The notes under the pieces were generated by a model. That model had not been told where the DNA came from. It saw only the letters and a program-made list of their open reading frames with translations, and did not search any database. Both the position numbers and the translations under genes were made by a program. Shown here in pieces: positions 9,246 to 18,271 of a DNA stretch of 64,000 nucleotides; position 1 is the stretch's first letter; every line of letters begins with the position of its first letter. This DNA comes from JBGVSA01 sp041807905. Its GTDB lineage: Bacteria > Pseudomonadota > Gammaproteobacteria > Burkholderiales > Rhodocyclaceae. The stretch is from contig NZ_JBGVSA010000001.1 in the NCBI RefSeq assembly GCF_041807905.1, positions 186,001 to 250,000 on the forward strand, read 5' to 3'.

Positions 9246-10724
9246 ATGTCTTCTCGCACCATCCAGGTCGCGCCTTTCGACCTCGTCGTATTTGGCGGCA
9301 CGGGCGACCTGGCCGCCCGCAAGTTGCTCCCCGCGCTCTACCACCGCGACCATGCCGGTCAGATTCCGGACGAAGCCCGCATCATCGGGGTGTCGCGTCG
9401 TGCATTGACGCGCGAAGGATATGCCGATTTCGTACGCAAGTCGGTGCGCGAATTCGTACCAGGCAACGCCATCGATGAGGCGGTGCTCGAACGCTTCGCC
9501 AGCCGCGCAGACTACCGCGCCGTCGATGCGACCGGCGAGGCCGGCTGGTCCGATCTCGCGCAGGTACTGGCCGACGGCCGGGACCGTACGCGGGCGTTCT
9601 ACTTTGCCGTCTCGCCCGAACTGTTCGCCCCGCTTTCGCAACACATCCAGGAATTCCACCTCATCACGCCGCAGTCGCGGGTGGTGCTCGAAAAACCGAT
9701 CGGCAAGGACGGTGACAGCGCACAGGAAGTCAACGAAGCGGTCGGCAAAGTGTTTGCTGAAAACCAGATCTTCCGCATCGACCACTACCTCGGCAAAGAA
9801 ACCGTACAGAACCTGATGGCGCTGCGCTTTGCCAACCGGCTGTTCGAACCGCTCTGGAACAGCGGCAACATCGATCACATCCAGATCACGGTGTCCGAGG
9901 ACATCGGCGTCGGGGAGCGCGGCGGTTACTACGATACCTCCGGCGCGCTGCGCGACATGGTGCAGAACCACATGCTGCAACTGGTCACGCTGATCGCGAT
10001 GGAACCGCCTGACGCGTACGACTCGGAATCGGTGCGCGACGAAAAACTCAAGGTGCTCAAGGCGCTCAAGCGCATCGACGAACGCAACGTCGAACAAGTC
10101 ACCGTGCGTGGGCAATACCGCGCCGGTTCGGTCGCGAGCAAACCGGTGCAAAGTTATCTCGACGACATTGGCAGGGAGGAGAGCAACACCGAGACATTCG
10201 TCGCCATCAAGGCCGAGATCGCCAACTGGCGCTGGGCCGGCGTGCCGTTCTATCTGCGCACGGGCAAGCGCCTGGCCGAACGCGTCTCCGAGATCGTGGT
10301 GAACTTCCGCCACATTTCGCATTCGATCTTCGACCACACCGCCGGCCGCATCCATCACAACCGGCTGGTGATCCGTCTGCAGCCCGATGAAGGCGTGACA
10401 CTGGAAGTCATGATCAAGGACCCGGGCCCCGGCGGCATGCGGCTGCGGCGCATCCCGCTCGACATGAGCTTTGCCGAAACCTTCGGCGTCGCCAATCCGG
10501 ACGCTTACGAACGCTTGTTGATGGATGTGATCCGCGGCAACCAGACGCTGTTCATGAGTCGCAACGAAGTCGCCGCCGCGTGGCGCTGGATCGATCCGAT
10601 CATCGCGGCCTGGGCCACTACCGGCCAGCGACCGAGTCCGTACAGTTCGGGCAGTTGGGGGCCGTCGGCTTCCATCGCGCTGATCGAACGCGACGGACGC
10701 ACGTGGTTCGAGGACAGCGAATAA
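9246..10724 (+). CDS. zwf: Glucose-6-phosphate 1-dehydrogenase
   Basis: Oxidises glucose 6-phosphate to 6-phosphogluconolactone, producing NAD(P)H, for the pentose phosphate or Entner-Doudoroff route. The 492-residue protein has the dinucleotide-binding GGTGDLAARKL near its N-terminus and the active-site signature RIDHYLGKE. The ATG at 9246 has a good ribosome site (GCAGGAGA); the frame extends 22 codons upstream without support. No edd/eda or pgl is adjacent. Confidence 0.97.
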   Translation: MSSRTIQVAPFDLVVFGGTGDLAARKLLPALYHRDHAGQIPDEARIIGVSRRALTREGYADFVRKSVREFVPGNAIDEAVLERFASRADYRAVDATGEAGWSDLAQVLADGRDRTRAFYFAVSPELFAPLSQHIQEFHLITPQSRVVLEKPIGKDGDSAQEVNEAVGKVFAENQIFRIDHYLGKETVQNLMALRFANRLFEPLWNSGNIDHIQITVSEDIGVGERGGYYDTSGALRDMVQNHMLQLVTLIAMEPPDAYDSESVRDEKLKVLKALKRIDERNVEQVTVRGQYRAGSVASKPVQSYLDDIGREESNTETFVAIKAEIANWRWAGVPFYLRTGKRLAERVSEIVVNFRHISHSIFDHTAGRIHHNRLVIRLQPDEGVTLEVMIKDPGPGGMRLRRIPLDMSFAETFGVANPDAYERLLMDVIRGNQTLFMSRNEVAAAWRWIDPIIAAWATTGQRPSPYSSGSWGPSASIALIERDGRTWFEDSE

Positions 10725-10775
10725 TCACCAATACCGGCGGGTTCGCCCGCATGACAAACGCAATATGGAGAATCA

Positions 10776-11114
10776 ATGAAACTCATCCTGCGCTGGGCAC
10801 TCAATGCCGTGGCCCTGATGCTGGTGCCGCAGATCGTGACCTCGATCACCGTCAGCAGCTTCATGACCGCCCTGCTCGCGGCCTTGCTCATCGGTCTGGT
10901 CAATGCGTTGATCCGCCCGGTGCTGTTGATCCTCACCCTGCCCATCACGGTGCTGACACTGGGCCTGTTCGCGCTGGTGATCAATGCGCTGATGTTCTGG
11001 CTGGTGGCCGAAGTGATATCCGGCTTCCACGTGCCGGGCTTCTGGCCCGCCATGTGGGGCGCGATCGTCTATGCCATTCTGACCTGGGCGGTGAACGTGG
11101 CGTTGTCGGATTGA
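10776..11114 (+). CDS. Small membrane protein of the Phage_holin_4_2 family
   Basis: A 112-residue protein that is almost entirely hydrophobic, with about four transmembrane helices. The LLIGLVNALIRPVLLILTLP segment is typical of the PF04020 'phage holin 4' family. Despite the name, these are widespread chromosomal membrane proteins of unknown function, and nothing here suggests phage. It follows zwf in the same direction by about 50 bases and ends before a clear terminator, so it is probably co-transcribed with zwf. Confidence 0.85.
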   Translation: MKLILRWALNAVALMLVPQIVTSITVSSFMTALLAALLIGLVNALIRPVLLILTLPITVLTLGLFALVINALMFWLVAEVISGFHVPGFWPAMWGAIVYAILTWAVNVALSD

Positions 11115-11155
11115 ATTCACCGGATCGACCGCCAGGCGGTCGTTGCAGGCGGACA

Positions 11156-11181
11156 GGGCGACTTCAAGGTCGCCCTTTTTT
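11156..11181 (+). terminator. Rho-independent terminator after zwf/holin-family gene
   Basis: GGGCGACtt caag GTCGCCC followed by six T residues: a 7-bp GC-rich stem with a short loop and a T-tract, about 40 bases after the membrane-protein stop. Confidence 0.85.
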
Positions 11182-11211
11182 ATTGCCGCGACGCGACTGC
11201 GAAAAAACTCC

Positions 11212-11238
11212 TAAAGCCGCGGCAACGGCCGTCGTTAA
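11212..11238 (+). promoter_or_regulatory. Sigma-28 (FliA) promoter of first flagellin gene
   Basis: TAAAGCCG at 11212-11219, 11 bases, then GTCGTTAA at 11231-11238. Against the flagellar consensus TAAAGTTT-N11-GCCGATAA this keeps TAAAG exactly, the exact spacing, and six of eight bases in the -10. It implies a transcript start near 11246 and a leader of about 140 bases. Confidence 0.75.
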
Positions 11239-11386
11239 TGGCTCATACATTGGAAATAACGCGCAAAAGCAGCTCTTATTCAAGTTTCAAAGCGCCGGGC
11301 CGATGTAAGTGGCAAGAGTCACGAACTCGAACGAACGAAGGGCCCCTGGGCCTGGAGTGAGAAACGCAAAGATAAGGAGTTAGAAA

Positions 11387-12538
11387 ATGGCAATGACCAT
11401 TAACACCAACGTTCAGTCCCTGAACGCGCAACGCAACATCACCAGCACGCAAAGCTCGTTGTCGACCTCGCTGCAACGCCTGTCCTCCGGCCTGCGCATC
11501 AACAGCGCCAAGGACGACGCGGCCGGCCTGGCGATTTCGGATCGCATGACCGCGCAGATCAAGGGCCTGACCCAAGCGCAACGCAACGCCAACGACGGCA
11601 TCTCGCTGGCGCAGACCGCCGAAGGCGCGCTGGGCGAAATCAGCAACAACCTGCAACGCATCCGCGAACTGGCCGTACAAGCCTCCAATGGCACGAACAC
11701 CCAGACCGACCGCGACGCACTGCAAGCCGAAGTAACGCAACTGCAAGCTGAAATCCAGCGCGTCGCCCAGCAAACCAGCTTCAACGGTCAAAAGCTGCTC
11801 GACGGTTCGTTCAACGGCGTGCAATTCCAGATCGGCGCCAACGCTGGCGAAACCATCGGCGTGAGCAAGATCATGAACGCGCAGACCGCCTCGCTGGGTG
11901 GTTCGCTGACCCGCACCACCTCGACGATCAATGCAACGTCCCTGACCAAGTACGACACGGCCATGGCCGCTGGCGACCTGACGATCAACGGTGTCGACGT
12001 GGGCAAGATCGATGCAGCGTCGACCTCCCAAGAGCGCGCAGCACAACTGACCGAAGCCATCAACCGCGTGTCGTCGCAAACCAACGTGGGTGCGTCCTAC
12101 GACAAGACCACCGGCCAAGTCACGCTGACCTCCAATGCGGCCATCGCCGTGGCGGGCGCAGCGGACGATGCGACTATCGCAGGCTGGGCCAACAACGCCA
12201 CCACCGGCACGGCAACGACCACCACCGGTATCAACTCGCTGACGGTTTCGTCCTTCACCAACGCGCAACAAACGATCACCCAGATCGACAATGCGCTGAA
12301 GGACATCAACACCGCCCGCGCTGACCTGGGTGCCGTGCAGAACCGCTTCACCTCGACGGTGGCAAACCTGCAATCGATGACGGAAAACCTGTCGTCCGCC
12401 CGTGGCCGCGTGACCGACGCTGACTTCGCTTCGGAAACCGCCAACCTGTCGCGCTCGCAGATCCTGCAGCAAGCGGGTACCGCAATGCTGGCCCAGGCCA
12501 ACGCCCTGCCGCAGCAAGTGCTGAAGCTCCTGAGCTAA
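11387..12538 (+). CDS. fliC: Flagellin, copy 1
   Basis: Filament subunit exported through the flagellar type III system. The 383-residue protein has the conserved N-terminal D0/D1 domain (MAMTINTNVQSLNAQRN, SSGLRINSAKDDAAGLAISD) and the C-terminal D1/D0 domain (SETANLSRSQILQQAGTAML, ending QVLKLLS). The central part (about residues 170-290) is variable and Thr/Ala/Asn-rich. It is the same length as the second flagellin 350 bases downstream, with near-identical ends. A good sigma-28 promoter and a terminator bracket it, so it forms its own transcription unit. Confidence 0.97.
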   Translation: MAMTINTNVQSLNAQRNITSTQSSLSTSLQRLSSGLRINSAKDDAAGLAISDRMTAQIKGLTQAQRNANDGISLAQTAEGALGEISNNLQRIRELAVQASNGTNTQTDRDALQAEVTQLQAEIQRVAQQTSFNGQKLLDGSFNGVQFQIGANAGETIGVSKIMNAQTASLGGSLTRTTSTINATSLTKYDTAMAAGDLTINGVDVGKIDAASTSQERAAQLTEAINRVSSQTNVGASYDKTTGQVTLTSNAAIAVAGAADDATIAGWANNATTGTATTTTGINSLTVSSFTNAQQTITQIDNALKDINTARADLGAVQNRFTSTVANLQSMTENLSSARGRVTDADFASETANLSRSQILQQAGTAMLAQANALPQQVLKLLS

Positions 12539-12572
12539 GCGACGGCCAAGCGTTACGCTGCATCAAGTAAAA

Positions 12573-12594
12573 AAACCCGCTTCGGCGGGTTTTT
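12573..12594 (+). terminator. Rho-independent terminator after flagellin copy 1
   Basis: AAACCCGC ttcg GCGGGTTTTT: a 5-bp GC core extended by A-T pairs, a UUCG tetraloop and a T-tract, about 35 bases after the stop. It separates transcription of the two flagellin genes. Confidence 0.88.
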
Positions 12595-12874
12595 CGTTGT
12601 CTGCGCGTTCGATGCCGCCACTGGCAAGCCTTGCCGGCAATCCGGCAGCGCGCCTCCCTGCACCCGGCAGCAATTGCCGCCCCGTCCTCATCCCTTGCCT
12701 GAGTCGCACGCCAAAGCACGGAAAAACGCCGTGTTTGCCGCCTATTTCCGGTTGCGAACAAAACTGGCCCACCCTTTGCAATAGCCCTCGTGAGCTGAAC
12801 GCCTCGGCATGCGCCGACGTGGGTCTGGAGATCGCTCTCCAGCAGTTCGGCCGGACCGTTCGAGTGCAATTCAT
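12595..12874. other. Flagellin intergenic region, no gene seen
   Basis: About 280 bases between the copy 1 terminator and the ribosome site of copy 2. I see no convincing coding frame and no sequence matching both halves of a sigma-28 promoter at the right spacing. How the second flagellin is transcribed is therefore unclear. Confidence 0.5.
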
Positions 12875-12888
12875 GGAGGAAATTGGCC

Positions 12889-14040
12889 ATGGCCATGACC
12901 ATCAACACCAACGTGGCATCGTTGAATGCCCAACGTAACCTGACCACGTCGCAGAGCTCACTGTCGACGTCACTGCAGCGCCTGTCGTCAGGCCTGCGTA
13001 TCAACAGCGCGAAGGATGACGCCGCAGGCCTGGCGATTTCCGAGCGCATGACCACCCAGGTGCGCGGCCTGACGCAGGCGATCCGCAACGCCAACGACGG
13101 TGTATCGCTGGCGCAGACCGCCGAAGGCGCGCTGGGCGAAATCAGCAATGACCTGCAACGCATCCGCGAGCTGGCCGTGCAAGCCTCCAACGGCACCAAC
13201 ACGCAGAGCGACCGCGACGCGCTGCAGGCCGAAGTGGCTCAATTGCAGGCAGAAATCCAGCGTGTTGCCGAGCAGACCAGTTTCAACGGCAACAAGCTGT
13301 TGGATGGCTCTTTCACCGGCGTGCAGTTCCAGATCGGTGCCAACTCCGGCGAAACGATCGGCATCAGCTCGATCATGAACGCGCAGACTGCCGCGCTCGG
13401 CGGGACGCTGACGCGATTCACGTCCACCATCAATGCGACCGCACTGACCGGGTATGCCAACGGTATCGCCGCCGGCGCGGTCACGATCAATGGTGTCGAC
13501 ATCGGCAAGGTCGACCCGGCATCGAATGCGCAAGAGCGTGCCGCGCAGGTCACTGAAGCGATCAACCGCGTGTCGTCGACCACGGGCGTAGGCGCTTCGT
13601 ATGACAAGACCACCGGCCAGGTCACGCTGTCCTCCAATGCCGCCATCAATATCGCGGGCACCGCACCGGTGTTGGCGGACTTTGGCTGGGCGGCCGGCGC
13701 GACAGGCACGTCGACCACCACCACGGGTATCGCATCGCTGACAGTGGATTCGTTCACCAATGCACAGATGACGATCTCGCAGATCGACAACGCGCTCAAG
13801 GACATCAACGAGGCGCGTGCCAACCTGGGCGCGATCCAGAACCGCTTCACCTCGACGGTTGCAAACCTGCAGACGACGACGGAAAACCTCTCCGCCGCGC
13901 GCGGCCGCATCACCGATGCGGACTTCGCTTCGGAAACGGCCAACCTGTCGCGCTCGCAGATCCTGCAGCAAGCGGGCACCGCGATGCTGGCACAAGCCAA
14001 CGCACTGCCCCAGCAAGTGCTGAAGCTGCTGCAGAGCTAA
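12889..14040 (+). CDS. Flagellin, copy 2
   Basis: Second flagellin of 383 residues, the same length as copy 1. The N- and C-terminal D0/D1 domains are almost identical to copy 1; differences concentrate in the central domain (for example APVLADFGWAAGATGTSTTT against GAADDATIAGWANNATTGTA). The start at 12889 gives MAMTINTNVASL, matching copy 1, with GGAGGA eight bases upstream; an in-frame TTG at 12883 is less likely. The C-terminus has one extra residue (KLLQS). It probably arose by tandem duplication. Its own promoter is not obvious. Confidence 0.96.
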   Translation: MAMTINTNVASLNAQRNLTTSQSSLSTSLQRLSSGLRINSAKDDAAGLAISERMTTQVRGLTQAIRNANDGVSLAQTAEGALGEISNDLQRIRELAVQASNGTNTQSDRDALQAEVAQLQAEIQRVAEQTSFNGNKLLDGSFTGVQFQIGANSGETIGISSIMNAQTAALGGTLTRFTSTINATALTGYANGIAAGAVTINGVDIGKVDPASNAQERAAQVTEAINRVSSTTGVGASYDKTTGQVTLSSNAAINIAGTAPVLADFGWAAGATGTSTTTTGIASLTVDSFTNAQMTISQIDNALKDINEARANLGAIQNRFTSTVANLQTTTENLSAARGRITDADFASETANLSRSQILQQAGTAMLAQANALPQQVLKLLQS

Positions 14041-14131
14041 GCAAGGCTGCGTGCGACTTTCACCGCACGCAGGAAGGACAGCCGTCAGGCAACGGGCGTT
14101 TGATGGGCTCTGGTCCGGCCGCCAAGCGAAG

Positions 14132-14160
14132 GGGCCCGCCGATCTTGCATCGGTGGGCCC
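14132..14160. terminator. GC-rich hairpin between flagellin 2 and dctM
   Basis: GGGCCCGCCGAT cttgc ATCGGTGGGCCC: a 12-bp stem with one G-T pair, placed between two convergent genes. There is no T-tract on either strand, so it may act as a weak bidirectional terminator or an RNA-end-protecting hairpin. Confidence 0.5.
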
Positions 14161-14184
14161 TCCAGCAGCTTGCGGGCGAACGGC

Positions 14185-15465
14185 TCAGCCGAAGACGAGA
14201 TTCGGCAGAAAGAGCACGAGTCCCGGCCAGAAGATCATGATCACGACCAGCCCGATGACCGCGCCGAGGAACGGCAAGGCTTCGCGCGTGTACTCGTCCA
14301 TGGGGCACTTGAGGATGCCGCAGACGGTGAACATCGCTACGCCCACAGGCGGCGTCATCGATCCGAGCGTCACGCAGGTCATCATGACCAGCCCGAAGTG
14401 CACGAGATCGACGCCCACGGCACTGACGATCGGCACCAGGATCGGCGTGAGCAGCAGCACGATGACCGTGCTTTCCAGCAAACAGCCGAGCGCGATGATG
14501 AACGCAATGATGAGCAGCATCAGCGCGTACTTGTTGCTGGTCAGCCCAACGAGGAACTCGGTCGCATTCTGCGGCACGGATTCCAGTGTGATGACATAGC
14601 CGATCATCGACGACAGCATGATGATCAGCATGATCATGCCGACGTCGCGCACACTATGGCGCAGGCAGTCGAGCAACTTTTCCAGCGTCAGCTCGCGGTA
14701 CACCACCATCCCAATGAATATGGCATATACGACGGCGAACGCACCCGCCTCCGACGGCGTGAAGATGCCGTAGCGAATCCCGACGATCAGGAAGATCGGG
14801 AAAAGCAGCGCCCACTTGCAGTCCCACATCTTGAAGAGGATTTCGCGCAGCGGCGGAATGCGCTCGAGTTCGGCTTCGTACCCCCGGCGACGGGCGATGA
14901 TGTAGGCCGTGCCCATCAGGAAGAGCGTCATCAGCACACCCGGCACGATGCCGCCGACGAACAGCCGGCCGATCGACACGTTGCCAAGAAAGCCGTACAG
15001 GATCAGGCCGATGCTCGGTGGAATCGTCGCGGTGATCAGCGAGCCCACGACAATCGAACCGCACACGAAGCCACGCGCGTAGCCGCGTTGCAGCATCGAC
15101 GGGCCTAGAATGCGGGCCTCCATTGCGGCATCGGCCACGGCCGAGCCCGACACGCCGCCCATCAATGCCGCCAGCATGATCGCCACGTGTGCCAGCCCCC
15201 CGCGAATCCAGCCCGTCAACACCGTCGACAGGCGGATGAGCCGTTCGGTGATGCCCGATTGGTTCATCAGATGTCCCGCGAATACGAACAGCGGAACCGC
15301 CAGCAAGGGAAAGGACTGCGTGGACGTCACGATCTTCTGCACGGCGATCGAGGTCGGCATCGGCCCGAACAGGTAGAAGAACATGAAGGCGATGCCGATG
15401 GCGAAGGCCACGGGCATGCCGAGGAACATCAGCACGAGAAATACAATGGTCAGTGTGCCGGTCAT
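14185..15465 (-). CDS. dctM: TRAP transporter large permease (DctM)
   Basis: Large membrane subunit of a tripartite ATP-independent periplasmic importer, driving sodium- or proton-coupled uptake of a carboxylated solute. The 426 residues form about 12 hydrophobic helices; family segments include LLAVPLFVFAGHLMNQSGI and GSMTPPVGVAMFTVCGI. Its ATG overlaps the dctQ stop by four bases. It is the last gene of the leftward uptake operon. Next to glucuronate genes, a hexuronate or related sugar acid is the likely substrate, by inference. Confidence 0.93.
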   Translation of the reverse strand: MTGTLTIVFLVLMFLGMPVAFAIGIAFMFFYLFGPMPTSIAVQKIVTSTQSFPLLAVPLFVFAGHLMNQSGITERLIRLSTVLTGWIRGGLAHVAIMLAALMGGVSGSAVADAAMEARILGPSMLQRGYARGFVCGSIVVGSLITATIPPSIGLILYGFLGNVSIGRLFVGGIVPGVLMTLFLMGTAYIIARRRGYEAELERIPPLREILFKMWDCKWALLFPIFLIVGIRYGIFTPSEAGAFAVVYAIFIGMVVYRELTLEKLLDCLRHSVRDVGMIMLIIMLSSMIGYVITLESVPQNATEFLVGLTSNKYALMLLIIAFIIALGCLLESTVIVLLLTPILVPIVSAVGVDLVHFGLVMMTCVTLGSMTPPVGVAMFTVCGILKCPMDEYTREALPFLGAVIGLVVIMIFWPGLVLFLPNLVFG

Positions 15466-15953
15466 ATCGCGTCTCCGTCACGACCTTCGATGGCGAGGGA
15501 CTGCTGCCCCGTCATTGCGCCGAAGAGCCTGTCGATGGTGGTGATCGCCATGAGCGCCGCGCCGACCGGAATGGCCACCGTCACCCACGCGTAGCTGATG
15601 CCGGCGTCCCCGAGCGAGCGCTGGGTATTCAGCAAGGTGAGATCGACGCCATACCAGATCAGCAGCCCCAGGAAGACCAGGATCGCAATCTGCCAGCAAA
15701 GCCCGAGCGCGCGCCGCACCGCGGCAGGCATCTTCTTGACGGCAATGTCGATGACTACGTGGCTGTTGTGCTTGAGCGCGATATCTGCTCCCAACACACA
15801 GGCCCATGCAAAGGTGAGCTGTGCGACGTCGACCGACCACACCAGTGGCGCTCCCACCGTACGCGTGAGCGCACCGATGAAGACCATGACGGTCGTAGTA
15901 GCGAAGAAGGCCATCGCGAGCCACTCTTCGAGCTTGTACAAGATCTGCTTCAT
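15462..15953 (-). CDS. dctQ: TRAP transporter small permease (DctQ)
   Basis: Small membrane subunit, 163 residues with four transmembrane helices and the DctQ segment WACVLGADIALKHNSHVVID. The start at 15953 (MKQILYKLEEW) has GAAAGG upstream; the frame continues five codons further without better support. It overlaps dctM by four bases and follows dctP by 74 bases. It works with dctP and dctM. Confidence 0.92.
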   Translation of the reverse strand: MKQILYKLEEWLAMAFFATTTVMVFIGALTRTVGAPLVWSVDVAQLTFAWACVLGADIALKHNSHVVIDIAVKKMPAAVRRALGLCWQIAILVFLGLLIWYGVDLTLLNTQRSLGDAGISYAWVTVAIPVGAALMAITTIDRLFGAMTGQQSLAIEGRDGDAI

Positions 15954-16027
15954 ATACCTTTCGTCCATTCAATGACACGAGGCGCACCCCACCAGGGGCG
16001 CGCCGCGAACAAACCGGGATTGACGGA

Positions 16028-17008
16028 TTACTTGGCGACGATGGCGTCGACCTGCTTGCGCAGATCGACGTAGCCGAACTTGTCGTAGACGCTACGCGTG
16101 GAGGCGACGAAAGGCGTGATGTCGACGTCGACGACCTGCATGCCCTTGGCCTTGAGATCCTTCTCGTAAGTGACCAGCAGATCGGTGGTCAGCTTGGAGG
16201 CGTAGTCGCCGGCCTTGAGGGATTCTTCGCGCACGATGACCTGCAGATCCTTGGGCAGCTTGTCGAACCACTTGGCCGAGCCGACCAGGCCCGTCACGAG
16301 TTGGATGTGGCGCGTCTTGGTGATGTACTTGGTGACCTCGTACAGACGCGAACCATAGATCGCCGGCACCTGCGCCTCCACCGCGTCGATGGCCTTCAGT
16401 TGCAGTGCCGAATACGACTCGGCCCAGGGCATTGGCGTCGGCGTGGCGCCCAGCGCGCGAACCGTCTCCAGCCACAGCGGCGCGCCCGGCGTGCGCATGC
16501 GCACGCCGGCGAGGTCTGCCGGCTTGGTGACAGGCTTGTTGGTGACCAGATGGCGTTCTCCCTGGTACCAGTTGAACGAAAACACCTGGAAGCCGCCCTT
16601 GTCGTGCAGCTTGGTCACCCATTCTTCGAAGACGGGCGAGGCCACCACCTTGCGCATCTCGGCGAAGTTCTTGACGACGTAGGGCGCGGTCAGAATGCCG
16701 AACTCTTTCGTGTACGGCTCCATGCGTGCGCCGTCGGTCACCAGCGCCACACCGGCGCCCGCCTTGATCTGCTCGATGATGTCTTCGTCCGAACCCAATT
16801 GCGATGCGGGAAAGGTCTTGACCTGGACCCGGCCCTTGGACCGCGCCTCGACATTTTTCTTGAATTCGAGCAGTCCCTTGTACATCGGATCGTCGGCCAC
16901 CTGCGAAGTGCTGACGTTCAGCGTGTACGTCTGCGCAGAGGTTGCCGGAGCCACTACCGCGAGAGCCAGCGCCGACAGGGCAAGGGAAAAGTGCTTGATT
17001 GATCTCAT
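16028..17008 (-). CDS. dctP: TRAP transporter solute-binding protein (DctP)
   Basis: Periplasmic binding protein of 326 residues. It has a signal peptide (MRSIKHFSLALSALALAVVA, cleavage near TSA-QTY). The family core includes the RMRTPGAPLWLETVRALGATP region around residue 160, whose arginine normally pairs with the substrate carboxylate. Three in-frame ATGs lie close together; the one at 17008 has GGAG six bases upstream. It follows the AGE-family isomerase by 68 bases, so it may belong to the same transcript. The substrate is probably a uronate. Confidence 0.93.
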   Translation of the reverse strand: MRSIKHFSLALSALALAVVAPATSAQTYTLNVSTSQVADDPMYKGLLEFKKNVEARSKGRVQVKTFPASQLGSDEDIIEQIKAGAGVALVTDGARMEPYTKEFGILTAPYVVKNFAEMRKVVASPVFEEWVTKLHDKGGFQVFSFNWYQGERHLVTNKPVTKPADLAGVRMRTPGAPLWLETVRALGATPTPMPWAESYSALQLKAIDAVEAQVPAIYGSRLYEVTKYITKTRHIQLVTGLVGSAKWFDKLPKDLQVIVREESLKAGDYASKLTTDLLVTYEKDLKAKGMQVVDVDITPFVASTRSVYDKFGYVDLRKQVDAIVAK

Positions 17009-17076
17009 GAACATCTCCATATCGTTATGTGACCTGCGCGCCAACATCGACGCGCAGTCTCTCTGTGGAGTTGTGT

Positions 17077-18249
17077 TCAGGCCCGGATGACGTTCAGCGC
17101 TTCGTAGCACGCTCCCATGGTGTGGTAGTCGGCCTTGTTGCTGTAGGACTTGCGATTGCTGTAGCGGCGATTGTCCGGGGACAGCATACGGTACCACGCG
17201 CCGTAGGTGTGATCGACAAAATGAGTCCAGGCGTATTGCCAGAGGCGCGCATACCACTGCCAGTAGCGCTCATCGCCCGAGGCATCGGCAAGAAGCGCGG
17301 CCGCCGCGATGCTCTCGGCCTGCACCCAGAAGTACTTGTCGCGATCGCACGGCACGCCCTGCAGGTCGTAGCCGTAGATGAGCCCGCCATGCAGATCGTC
17401 CCAGCCATGTGCAACGGCGGTGTCGAAAAGTTCGCGCGCCCGCGCGACGTACCAGTCGGCCGGCGCATGGCGATTCAGGATGAGCAGCAGCTTGGCCCAT
17501 TCAGTCTGGTGACCCGTCTGGATGCCCCACGGGCGGATATGGTTGCTGCGATCATGACGGTTGTATTCGAGATCCGGCCGCCAGTCGGTAGTGAAGTGTT
17601 CCCACACTTGCCCGCCTGTCGGTGCAGCAAGCTCGACCGTGAATCGATGGGCCAGCAATTGCGCGCGGGCAAGATAGCGATGCTCCCCCGTCGCCTCATA
17701 AGCCGCGATGAGTGCTTCGCACGCGTGCATGTTGTCGTTCTGGCCGCGATACGCTTGCAGGTGCCAGTCGGCGGTCGCCTCATTGGCGTAACAGTTGTCC
17801 GTCGGCAACCAGAAATGGCGCTCCATCAGCGCCCAGGTTTCGTCGATCCATGGACGGACCTCGCTGACTCCGGCACGCAGCGCCGTGGCATATGCCAGCA
17901 TGACGAATGCCAGCCCGTAGCAGTGGTTGGTGCGGTCGACCGGCCTGCCCTGCTCGATACGCCAGGCGTAGCCGCCCGTAGCCGGGTCGCGGTGACGTTC
18001 GGTCAGATAGGCAAGCCCGTGGCGCACGCGATCCAGGTAATCCGTGAGCCCGAATGCGCGATACGCCATGGCGTAGTTGAAGACGAACCGACACGACGCA
18101 ACCAACGTGCGCGTCGATCGGTCGAAGATCGTGCCATCGTCCTCGTAGCACTGGAAAAAACCGCCTTCTACGTCCACGCAACGCGCGTCGTAGAAGGCGA
18201 GGATGCTGCGGATGTGATCCAGCAGGAACGACCGGCTGCGAAACTCCAC
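17077..18249 (-). CDS. AGE-family sugar epimerase/isomerase (YihS/mannose isomerase-like)
   Basis: A 390-residue (alpha/alpha)6-barrel enzyme of the N-acylglucosamine 2-epimerase superfamily. Family motifs are YRGQNDNMHACEAL, NHIRPWGIQTGHQTEWAKLL and DYHTMGACYEAL, keeping the histidines that carry out aldose-ketose or C2 epimerisation. The pattern resembles YihS and D-mannose isomerase more than GlcNAc epimerase. The GTG at 18249 has AAGGAG upstream. It sits between an ABC importer (22 bases before) and a TRAP importer. The substrate is unknown; mannose, or by context a hexuronate such as mannuronate, are candidates. Confidence 0.85.
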   Translation of the reverse strand: MEFRSRSFLLDHIRSILAFYDARCVDVEGGFFQCYEDDGTIFDRSTRTLVASCRFVFNYAMAYRAFGLTDYLDRVRHGLAYLTERHRDPATGGYAWRIEQGRPVDRTNHCYGLAFVMLAYATALRAGVSEVRPWIDETWALMERHFWLPTDNCYANEATADWHLQAYRGQNDNMHACEALIAAYEATGEHRYLARAQLLAHRFTVELAAPTGGQVWEHFTTDWRPDLEYNRHDRSNHIRPWGIQTGHQTEWAKLLLILNRHAPADWYVARARELFDTAVAHGWDDLHGGLIYGYDLQGVPCDRDKYFWVQAESIAAAALLADASGDERYWQWYARLWQYAWTHFVDHTYGAWYRMLSPDNRRYSNRKSYSNKADYHTMGACYEALNVIRA

Positions 18250-18271
18250 TCCGTTTATCTCCTTCTCGTAC

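Noticed and set aside
10776..11114. Holin-like protein as evidence of a prophage
   Set aside because: PF04020 proteins are common chromosomal membrane proteins; no lysin, integrase, att site or phage gene is nearby.
12595..12888. Sigma-28 promoter for flagellin copy 2
   Set aside because: Candidates such as CAAAACTG-N11-GCAATAGC match only one half weakly; I would not call them.
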